DNA of 64,000 bases from Lineus longissimus. Taxonomy: Eukaryota > Nemertea > Pilidiophora > Heteronemertea > Lineidae. The stretch lies in NCBI RefSeq assembly GCF_910592395.1, contig NC_088325.1, forward strand, positions 8,250,109 to 8,314,108, in the 5' to 3' direction. Positions 44,991-54,306 of the stretch are shown one piece after another (the stretch's first letter is position 1; each line of letters begins with the position of its first letter). The notes under the pieces are model-generated. The model did no database searches. It was not told where the DNA came from and was given only the letters and a program-made list of their open reading frames with translations. The translations under genes were made by a program, and so were the position numbers.

Positions 44991-46140
44991 CTTGGATAGT
45001 TGATTCCCCCACTATCAAAACGAACCTTCATCTAACCATTGGCAATTCCCACAGTGAAAATCATTCCATTCCATGAAAGAGTTCTTCTTTAAATGCCCAG
45101 AAACGGATTTCAAGATGGCTGCCCTAGTGGCCATCTTGGATAGTTGATGGTGCACATTACTTGAAAGGAACCTTTGCCTGACCATTTGCAATTCCCACAG
45201 TGAAAATCATTGCATTCCATGAAAGAATTCTCCTTTAAGTGGCCGGAAACGGATTTCAAGATGGCTGCCCTGGTGGAATCGTGGATAGTTGACGATGCCC
45301 ATTCAATTTCCACTCAAAGTCAGCCGGCCCTCCTCACGGACTTTCCTTACTGACTTTCCCCCTAAGCGCCGAGATAATCTATTCCAGGTATAGGAGATAC
45401 CACTCATCATGTAACCAAATTGATTCAGTAAAACTCAAAATTGTGTGTATGTATCAGTAAATTGTCTTTTTGAAATGATTATGAAGTTCATATAAGTTGC
45501 CTGTTTATGCCAAAAAACTGCACCAATTGCCTCTACTTAGACTACTCTTATTGTGTACTAATGAAACCACCCTCCAAGGCTACATGCTGATAGGTTCGTC
45601 TGATTCGACTGGTTTGACCGGTTATTTCAAAATGTGAGACGAAAATAGCCGGAATAGCGAACATGAAGTTACAGGGTTTCCGCCAGAGGAAGATGGGGGG
45701 GATTCATCCCCCCCTAAAATATTTCAAGGGGGGATATCCCCCCGTTAATTTTGAGCACCACAGTTTGTTTTACTGTCAAATGAGTAATTTTCATGATTTG
45801 ATATGAAAAAAAAAAACAGCATTTGGGAGCCAAATGTAGCGGATTTAGGGCCAAAAAACGTCTCAGGATGGGTCATATACCCTTTTTAAGAAAAAAAAAA
45901 TTTTAGAAAAAAATATGTTTTTTAGAAAAAATTTCTTTTTTTCCACCCCCTCAAATTCAATCCTGGCGGAAACCCTGAGTTAAATGGGATAGCAGCGAAC
46001 AGATAGTTGATGACGCCTATTATCAAACGGAACCTTCGTCTAACCATTGGCAAATCCCAAATTGAAAATCATTGCATTCCATGAAAGCGTTCTCCTTTAA
46101 AAGCCTGAAACAGATTTCAAGATGGCTGCCCTGTTAGTCT
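44991..46140. repeat. ~147-bp monomers, diverged relatives of the 15-kb array
   Basis: Units at 44,993, 45,127 and 45,275 and a separate one at 46,005 share GGAACCTTTGCCTGACCAT, TGAAAATCATTGCATTCCAT, TTCTCCTTTAA and GGATTTCAAGATGGCTGCCC. The alignment to the 14,995-15,650 and 37,603 monomers is clear around GAAAGGAACCTT, TTCTCCT and GGAAACnGATTTCAAG. A 306-bp MITE sits within this stretch. Confidence 0.7.
45672..45977. mobile_element. 306-bp hAT-like MITE, 15-bp terminal inverted repeats, 5-bp AGTTA duplication
   Basis: The ends CAGGGTTTCCGCCAG and CTGGCGGAAACCCTG are perfect inverted repeats, flanked by AGTTA at 45,667-45,671 and 45,978-45,982. The interior has a GGGGGG/CCCCCC foldback and A/T runs and no ORF. 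CAGGG ends are common in hAT MITEs; a 5-bp duplication fits only some hAT subgroups, so the class is tentative. Confidence 0.8.
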
Positions 46141-46889
46141 GATATCTAAAGTATCCGACCCAACTGTTTCCTTCTTTGATGGTGTACTATTCATCAAAAG
46201 TACAAATTTACAAGTTATCATTTCTCATAATGTTTAAGGTGAATATTTGACATATCGAACATGTCAAAACACAAAACTAGTTAGCTAATTCTGAAAACAA
46301 TGCTACTGAGGGTTTAACTCTTTCACTATAAGGTCATTTTTTTATTAATCAAGTATGTTCAGACAAGTTGGAGACGCTTGATTGGCAAGTGTAATTAGTA
46401 TAAGTTTTTTAATCAGAAACATGTTTGATTTGTCAAAGTTTGTAATATGTCTCCTTGGTGATTTTGTGTTGTTATAGTTTTCATGGTAAATCAAAGATTG
46501 TATATGGTCATTCAGGTCTTGGACTCCAGCCTGTAAACACCAGATTTGGACTCGCCAATCTGTGACTGTAACTGTCCATTACATAAATGCTGTATTTTGA
46601 AGAATGTGGAATATACATATATAACTATTAGAAGAAAGGATCTCCATCTTCAAGTTATTTTGTCAGAAGCTAGTAGTCCTCCATAATACTTCACTTTATC
46701 GCCAATATTCCCTCTTTTGGTGCCAGTCCGCCCAACAGCTTTTGCCAGGTGTCCCGATACACAAAAACACATCACAGTAACTCCACTTGAAAACTGACTT
46801 GCACCGTTTTGGCAGGTCTTTGTCATTTGCCTGACAGTTTCCTGTAATTCATACTGCACACAACACAACGATAGTCTCTGCTACCATCC
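46141..46889. other. no gene recognised
   Basis: AT-rich DNA between the monomer repeats and the BEL gag remnant. Only a short minus-strand ORF (46,868-46,650) with no recognisable motif. Confidence 0.4.
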
Positions 46890-47597
46890 GATCGCTTTTC
46901 AACGTCAAGGTGAGTGCCTCATCTGAGAATTCTACGGCAGTTTGGCTCATACCCTCTCCGCAACATACTCAGAGAGTCGGGAATCGGCAAGGATCAGACC
47001 AGAACCCACTAGAAGCAAGTAGCTTGTGCTCACTCATTCCCAGCATCAGCCAGTCCAGAATACCGAGACACCGGCCGGTAATTATGGTAACCAGCCGTAT
47101 GCTCAGTCACATCCAAGGCGCAGTCAAAGTTCAGTGATGAGCCTAGTCGGAACAGAGGAACAGACAGTTGATGGATGGATCGATCAGCAGACTCCGGGAG
47201 TGGAGACAGAATTACCTGGTGAAATGCCTGGAATGCAGGACCAAGACAAATTGATAGCCTACCTTGTGAGGGGGGAAAGCGAGAAAGGCCTACCAGCCAT
47301 GGAACTTCACATATTCAGCGGTTCGGCCAAAGTTCATTTAGAGATTCCACGAACAGGTGCATCAAAAACCATGGACTAACTGTTAAGACGCACGTCGCAT
47401 GAACATTTTGTAGTCGCATCTTGCTAGTACAGGGGATAGGTTTTTCTGGAAAGTGCAACACTGAAGCTCTCCTTGACCTAAAATGCACGTTCGGCCTTGC
47501 AATAAGGTAGCCTGGGCCTATTATGCAGTCACTTCTGGTCCAGTGATACCGGCCCACAACATTTCAATACTTAGGGAATTTCCAAGAACATCAGAGT
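46890..47597 (+). pseudogene. BEL/Pao Gag fragment
   Basis: Read in several frames: QDQDKLIAYLVRGESEKGLP then AMELHIFSGS (the Leu-Pro-x-x-Glu-Leu-x-x-Phe-x-Gly hallmark of BEL gag), KFI/RFHEQVHQK, and later LDLKCTFGLAI and VAWAYYAVTSGP, equivalent to the FG...AY...L..GP block. Frames shift at ~47,325 and ~47,500. The middle of gag after 47,597 is replaced by repeat R2. Confidence 0.65.
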
Positions 47598-48786
47598 TCA
47601 GTTCAGGCCTCTCAATACACAAGATAAACGACAGACAACATCGCATCCAAATTAAGGCAATACACCAATAATAGTGTGCTGAAAATAGTATTCTTTTTGA
47701 TATATAAGCAATAAAGCATGTAAACTTGTTATACTTTATTTGCAAATCCCATTTCTTGTTCGCGATCGACACCACACACTTCAATACATTATGCATGTTA
47801 TGTTAATGACACAAGTCTTCCTGGTCTCGAGCATGAACAAACACATCTGTAACTACGATCTGGGATGTATGAATATCCTGACGTGCGCGAGACTTGCAGA
47901 AGCGGGACGAATTACTAGATCTTTGCCAGGAAATTTCTAAATTAAAACAATTCCTCATCGAGGCGGCTCTTTGACAACTAATCATACACATAATCGCAAA
48001 GCCAGCAGTCATAAGTCTAAACGAAAAACTGAGGGACAACCGAGGTAGTAGCTGCACATACAATAGAGGATCTTTTTGGCAAAAAGCGTGGGTTTTTTCA
48101 CTTTGAAGAGCATTGACGTTTGTGACCAATTTGACCTGACTCAATTGACGGGACGCACACGGTTACAGGAATTGATAGGATGAGAGGTGCTACGTCATCG
48201 ACTGGCTGATTCTGTTGGTAATCATACACGAAGAGGTTGGCGTTGCGCATGCTCCATGGGCCAGTGCGCTTGCGCAGTGTAAATTGGGTCATCATAAATT
48301 ATGCAATGCGGCATGAAATCTGCATTAGAATATTGTTTTATTATAAGGAAATGTTGATCATAACAAACTAGACAGGGTTGAATAATAAACTCTTTTTTGA
48401 TTGAAATCATATTTAAGTGGGGAAATCAAAGTGATTGGCAGGAAGAAATGTGTGTGCACCATCCAAAAAATTTCACAAGACTGACAAAAAAATTAATTTC
48501 TCTTAATTACAACACCTGAAGACTCGACTATGTTGCCACGTCAGTTTGGCTATAATTTTTCAACAACAATGAAATGTTTCATCATTATTCGTCACCAGCC
48601 AAGCTGTGAAATGCGCTGGTGGGTATAATTTTTCGCTGGCGAATAATGCCTCGGTGGACAAATTTCCATTCAGAAAACTTGGCCAATTGTGTACGAAATT
48701 TGCCAGGCTTTCTTGTGAATTTTGTACAAATAAAATGCGAAAAGGGTAAGGAATCCAGGCGAATTTCGTACGAATTTCGCAGTGGG
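47598..48786 (+). repeat. dispersed repeat, copy R2, inserted in BEL gag
   Basis: Collinear with R1 (43.4-45.0 kb). It begins GGCCTCTCAATACAC and ends near CGAATTTCGCAGTGGG. Its placement between two recognisable gag segments shows it is an insertion, though some gag sequence is also lost, so boundaries are approximate. Confidence 0.6.
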
Positions 48787-49302
48787 AAGTAGCGAATGAC
48801 CAGTACTGTAGATGCAGCCAATTCATAGCAAAGAATCTAACAGCTAGACGCGAATTGGTGAAGACACTGCAGCTGTGCTATAATTGCCTCAAGCCGCACC
48901 AAGTTAAAATGTGCCCATCTACTGTCAGATGCAAACAGGATGCATGAGGGAGGAAACACCACAGTCTGCTGCATGAGATCAAACCCCAGGTCCACGAAAA
49001 CAGAACTTCTAAAGCTATGTATCACAAGCAGGTCAATCAGGGAACCTTCTTTCAATTGGTCAAGATATACGCCATGGAGAACAATGGGAGAATCATACGC
49101 ACAGTAGCAGTTTTGGACCTCTCGGAGTCAGATAATGCTTATCCACAAGAGCTAGCTGAAGATCTAGGATTGAAAGGAGAAATAAGACAATTCACTGTGA
49201 AGACAATGACGTCTGAGGCCACCATAGATTCGTACATTGTAAATCTGAGGATTTGTGCTAAGGACTCAAATTGGGGAGAAACTCTTCACACTTGTGAGGC
49301 AC
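48787..49302 (+). pseudogene. BEL/Pao gag zinc knuckles and protease N-terminal half
   Basis: The first frame carries CQYCRCSQFIAK, RRELVKTLQLCYNCLKPHQV and CPSTVRC, with a stop at ~48,943 before KHHSLLHE. These are the paired knuckles that close BEL gag. From 49,017 the protease follows: AMENNGRIIRTVAVLDLSES, where the active-site DSGSD is degraded to DLSES, then LAEDLGLKGEIRQFTVKTM. The frame is open to the GCAC target site at 49,299-49,302 and continues in phase at 57,739. Confidence 0.75.
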
Positions 49303-49604
49303 TCCCACAAAATCAGTCGCTTGTCGCATGGCCCTGTTTCAAGAAACAGGAATCCCGAACTGGGTCAAATTTTCATCAAACTTTTTTATCACATAAATTG
49401 ATAGAAAAAGGTCTAAATTTCGCTATAAACTGTGTAATATTATGAGATAATTAAAAAGTTGTCTTCAACGTGATTTTTGATGAGGTACCTTCAAAAAAAG
49501 CCTAAAACTATGTCTCAAACTGGGCAAAAAACATCGATTTTCAACCCGGCAGTTTTGTTATTGTCACGTGCCATACATGATGAAGCAGTACCTTGAAATG
49601 AAGC

Positions 49605-49775
49605 TTGTGACGTCAATTTTCCATATATGGCACAGGAAATAAATTATATTAATCTACTAACCAATGGGAGCGAGTTTAATAATGTAAACATTCCTCTTCT
49701 TGTTGCCGTGACCCAGCCTAAACTGTTCCGTTACGCGAGCTCTTATTGGCTCAAAGTTTTAACGCATGCGCAGTA
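49605..49775 (+). promoter_or_regulatory. candidate promoter of the transposon gene
   Basis: Within 310 bp of the start codon are a CRE (TGACGTCA, 49,608-49,615), a CArG box (CCATATATGG, 49,621-49,630), a CCAAT box (ACCAATGGGA, ~49,660), an inverted CCAAT (TTATTGGCTC, ~49,743) and an NRF-1-like GCATGCGCA (49,763-49,771). The clustering just upstream of the ATG suggests a real pol II promoter. No TATA box is at the expected place. Confidence 0.4.
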
Positions 49776-51909
49776 CTGTCTTCGCGCCTGCGCTGTGATT
49801 AACATACGGGACTTTATGAATGCAACAAGATTCGAAAGTTTGAGTGTTTCTGTGAACTTTTCTCAATCAAATTTGCCTTTACAGCGTAACTGTATAAGAA
49901 TAAGTTGACCAAAATGTCCCGGGGACGTGGCGGGACCGTTGACGTGGCTCGACTTCTTAATTCTGTGAGAGAAATTGGTATAGAAGACGATGGGATGGCC
50001 GATTTCATACAAGACTTTTTTGGTGGTGAGCAATCATTGAATCAATGCACTGTGACTCTGCTGTAGCTATCATTATGTAGGCCCCTGTCATGCTTGTGTC
50101 ATTTCTGGCTGATATGTAGGCCCAGCTTCATGGTGTATTGGGCATGGGCTTTCTGGCTAGCCATCACCTGATCACCACATTCACAGATTCACAGCCACAA
50201 CTCACAAGAGTCAAGACAGTCTAACTTAGTAACTAGGCCTAAGCCTACTACTGGGTATTGATGTTGACCTGTCAAATAAACATGAACAAAATAATGCCAA
50301 GTCTTAGCTCAAGCTAGGTCAAGGCTCAGACATTGATGCTTCAGTGTATTCTAGGCCTCGTTGAGCTTTGGTTTTTCGTATGACAGGCCCACATGTACAC
50401 ATGTACCCTGTGCCAGCATTGCACTCTGATTCCTCATCCTCCCTCCCATTCAGTGAAATGTAAACCCTTCCAATTATTTCTAGCGTTCTTCTTATTTCAG
50501 GACCTGATGGCGATAGTGATGATGGATCTGATTCGGAGATAATGTCTGACAAGAGTGAAGATGAAGATGATATCATTGGGCTTGTTGGCGGTGTTGATGA
50601 CGGCACTCAGGAACCAGATGGCCAAGATCAGCTTGGCATACATGTAATCTTTGATGAAATGGAAGGTGCGGAGGTTCTGCCGATCCAGGAATATCACCCT
50701 GAGGTTGACGGTGATGAAGAGGCAGCCGTCAAGTTAGCAGGCGCTCTCTTTGAGTTTAATAATCCAAGAGAAAAGACAAACCACTGCCACTGTTCGCTTT
50801 ATCAAGGAAAACCGTGTATGGAGCAGTTTACCCAAGGGAAAATTGATCAGATAAGGTATGGAAAATACTAGTAGTTATTCTTAACTTATGAGATTATCAT
50901 TTCAGGTTTTTCGAAGATCAATGACGTGGTTACTCTTGAACTGTAATTTTTTAGATATCAGTCATGTCGATGCTGAATGCAATAATGACATACATCGTAA
51001 GGTTTCATAATCTTTCATTGCAGGATGAATGTGCAGGACCTGACCCCGTATGAGAAGGACTTGTTTCTACTCGGTGTTATATGCTGTTCAATCAACAACT
51101 CAGAAAAAACTGCAAAGTCTAAAAGGAAGCACCAGGCGGACAGAAAGGAAACTAGACTTCGATTCTTCTATGTGGGCCAGAAAAGGATCTGTCGCGACTC
51201 CTTCTTCTTCTTAATGAATATTTCGTGTTATAAACTCACACAACTGAAGAAACACTTTCAGGAGGATGGGATCATGCCGTACACTAAAAAGAGTGGTGAG
51301 CATCTTGATAGATTTTTTGATGTTATTCACTTCTCACTGATTTGGTATAGAATGAAATGGCCAGGGCCATTGTGCTCACCTCATGTGGAGGACAGATGGA
51401 TAAAGAGCATGGTATTGTGTCATGTAGTGTTAGGTTTGATGTAGGTCCAAGCAATTACAATTTCCCCAAAATGGCCAATTTACAGTACATTCGACCTCTG
51501 TGACCTTGAAAAGTAGGTCAAATCAAAGAAGACCCGGGTGACACATTGAATGGTAGTTAGAATTAGATGTACCTATGATATAAAATTGGTGCCAATCGGG
51601 CAAGTCATTACTAGGAATAATGGCATTTTGAAGAATTTAGGATTTGGCCCCCTCCCTGGAGGCCAAACGGCAAATCAGATCGCACCAAACTTCGGTACCT
51701 GAGATCACCTGACCAAGGGGTACATGTGTACTTAATTTGTGATCAATAGTCATTGCAGTTAAGAAACGTGCCATAGTTACGGCCTGACGGCGAATTTATG
51801 CCATTTGACCTCTGTGACCTTGACAAGAAGGTCAAATTAAAAACCTGTGTGACATATACTGTATGGTGGTTAGGTGTACCCATGATATCAAATTAGTGGC
51901 AATCGGGCA

Positions 51910-53786
51910 AGAAGTTAAGGAAGATTGAATCTAGCAACTGTAAAGACCTATTTTCCGCAGTAAATGAGCTCCTGGGTAAGAGGAAAACATCTCCCTTACC
52001 AGACCACGATGACCCAAAGGAGTTGGCTGAGAAGTTCTGTAGTTTTTTCACAAGTAAGATCAGTAAGATACGGGAAAAACTCGTTTCGAGCAATGCTGTG
52101 TCGACACCAATTTCAGAGGACTCTGTTGAAGGCTGTGTTCCAGGCCTGTCCAGTTTCACCCATGCAACTGAGGATGAAATAAGGAAGCTGGTGTTGTCAA
52201 TACCCGCCAAGAGTTGCACTCTGGATCCGATCTCGACTGTCCTACTGAAAAAATGTGTCACTCCCCTTGTGCCAGTGCTCACATCTATAGTCAACAAATC
52301 AATGCAGCAAGGGCATGTACCTAAAGACCTCAAATTTGCCTTAGTGAAGCCTTTGTTGAAAAAGCCAACCTTGGACTGTGATGAACTTGCCAACTATAGG
52401 CCAGTTTCAAACCTGACCTATTTATCCAAGCTAATCGAAAGGGTTGTAGCTGTTCGTCTACGAGAGCATATGACAGTGAACGAGTTGTATGACCCGAATC
52501 AGTCGGCCTATCGAAAAGGCCACAGCACCGAGACTACACTTCTTAAAGTTACCAATGACATACTCACATCCTTGGATGTAGGACATGAGGGTCTCTTGGT
52601 GTTACTCGATCTTTCTGCGGCCTTTGATACGGTTGACCACACCATTCTGCTTGGCAGACTCCAGGAGAGGATAGGACTCTCGGACACTGCCCTGCACTGG
52701 TTCAGCTCATATCTCGAGGACAGACAACTTTCTGTGTGTATACAGGGTTTTACGTCAGCTGCTGTGTCACTGGAGTATGGAGTGCCGCAAGGGTCTGTGT
52801 TGGGCCCAGTACTTTTCACGATATATACAATTCCATTGGGAGACGTCATGAATAGAGCATGCATTCCATATCAATTGTACGCTGATGATAATCAGTTGTT
52901 GACTTCTGCTCGATGTGGTGACAACGCCCAGTGTAGCGCCATGGTTGCCTCCACGGAGGGTGGAATAGGCCATATCCAGTCTTGGCTGTCAACAAATTGG
53001 CTCTGTCTTAATGCCCCAAAAACGGACATGGTCAATTTTGTGTCAACGCGTCGACAGGGATCCATTCCCAGTATCAGTATCAGCGGAGTTCAGATTCCAA
53101 AATCTGAATGCGTTAAGGACCTGGGAGTGTGGCTCGATGAGGGAATGACTATGCAGACTCAAGTGAAAATGACATGCAAAGCTGCCTATGCCAGCCTCTA
53201 CAAAATTGGGAGGATAAGGAAATACCTAGATCGTCACTCAGTAGTAAGGCTTGTGCACGCATTGGTTGTCTCCCGACTAGACACTAACAATGCCATACTC
53301 TATGGTCTACCAGATAAGACCCTGGCTCCTTTGCAACGTGTGCTAAATTCCGCTGCTAGGCTTGTTTGTCGCCGCAGGAAATTTGACAGCATCACCCCAC
53401 TGCTCCGCGAGCTCCATTGGCTTCCTGTCAAGGCAAGAGTCGTTTACAAAATTCTGACTCTTGTACACAAGACAGTAGTGAGCAGTGGGGGTCCGATGTA
53501 CCTGTCAGATTTGCTGTTGGCGACAAGCGGCTGTACGAGGTCCACCACGTTCAAGGCGCTTAAAATCAAAAGAAGTAAGTCCAGGTATGGTGACCGCAGC
53601 TTCTCATGCTGTGGCCCATACCTGTGGAACAAACTTCCTGTTTCCGTCAGGGCTCTACCAGAAACATCATTTAAGAGGCAACTCAAAACTACCTTGTTTG
53701 AGGACTATTTAGGGGGGGTGGCGCCTTGAGCGTGGTGGACCACGGAAAGGCGCCCAATATAAGTTTTTCAATTCATTCATTCATAA
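51910..53786 (+). mobile_element. CR1/L2-type LINE, 5'-truncated, intact reverse transcriptase ORF
   Basis: The insertion begins inside the coding frame and ends in a 3' UTR with GGAAAGGCGCCCAATATAAG and an ATTCATTCATTC tail (53,770-53,784). It splits a repeat monomer of the hairpin-ended element (CAATCGGGCAAG on the left, GGATTTTGCCCCCTGGTGG on the right). It is the youngest recognisable layer in the nest. Confidence 0.85.
51912..53729 (+). CDS. LINE ORF2 reverse transcriptase (CR1/L2 clade), N-truncated, no internal stop
   Basis: A single frame of ~605 codons is open from the 5' truncation to TGA at 53,727. RT blocks: NYRPVSNLTYLSKLIERV, QSAYRKGHSTETTLLKV, LLDLSAAFDTVDHTIL (first catalytic Asp), YGVPQGSVLGPVLFTIYT, LYADDNQLL (catalytic pair) and KDLGVWLDEGM. 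The C-terminal domain includes LHWLPVKARVVYKIL and YLWNKLPVSVRA, typical of CR1/L2. The endonuclease was never inserted, so this copy cannot move by itself, but the absence of stops suggests a recent event. Confidence 0.9.
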   Translation, partial: KLRKIESSNCKDLFSAVNELLGKRKTSPLPDHDDPKELAEKFCSFFTSKISKIREKLVSSNAVSTPISEDSVEGCVPGLSSFTHATEDEIRKLVLSIPAKSCTLDPISTVLLKKCVTPLVPVLTSIVNKSMQQGHVPKDLKFALVKPLLKKPTLDCDELANYRPVSNLTYLSKLIERVVAVRLREHMTVNELYDPNQSAYRKGHSTETTLLKVTNDILTSLDVGHEGLLVLLDLSAAFDTVDHTILLGRLQERIGLSDTALHWFSSYLEDRQLSVCIQGFTSAAVSLEYGVPQGSVLGPVLFTIYTIPLGDVMNRACIPYQLYADDNQLLTSARCGDNAQCSAMVASTEGGIGHIQSWLSTNWLCLNAPKTDMVNFVSTRRQGSIPSISISGVQIPKSECVKDLGVWLDEGMTMQTQVKMTCKAAYASLYKIGRIRKYLDRHSVVRLVHALVVSRLDTNNAILYGLPDKTLAPLQRVLNSAARLVCRRRKFDSITPLLRELHWLPVKARVVYKILTLVHKTVVSSGGPMYLSDLLLATSGCTRSTTFKALKIKRSKSRYGDRSFSCCGPYLWNKLPVSVRALPETSFKRQLKTTLFEDYLGGVAP

Positions 53787-54251
53787 TCACATTTTTAAGG
53801 TTTTTGGATTTTGCCCCCTGGTGGTCAAGTGGTAAATCATATTGGACCAAACTTCGATCCCTGAGATCACCTGACTAAGGGGTAAATGTGTACAAAATTT
53901 GGTATCAATAGTCATTGCAGTTTAGAAACGTGCCATCGTTACATCCTAACGGCCAATTTACACCATTTGACCTCTGTGACCTTGAAAAGGAGGTCAAATC
54001 AAAAACCCGGAGGATATATGATGCACCTTTGCTAGAAGTACCTACCATATTTTTTTCAAAATTTCCCGACTACTATTAAGGGAGATATTGCATATTTTCA
54101 CTTTTAACGTTTGGCCCCCTGGTGGCCAAACCATGAAACGAATCTGACCGAAACTTGGTCTCCAAGGTGTCATTTCATAAGGGTACATGTGTACCAAGTT
54201 TCAACTCAATAGCTCTAACAGTTACGAAACGTGCCCTGCTAACGGACGACG

Positions 54252-54306
<55 letters not shown>

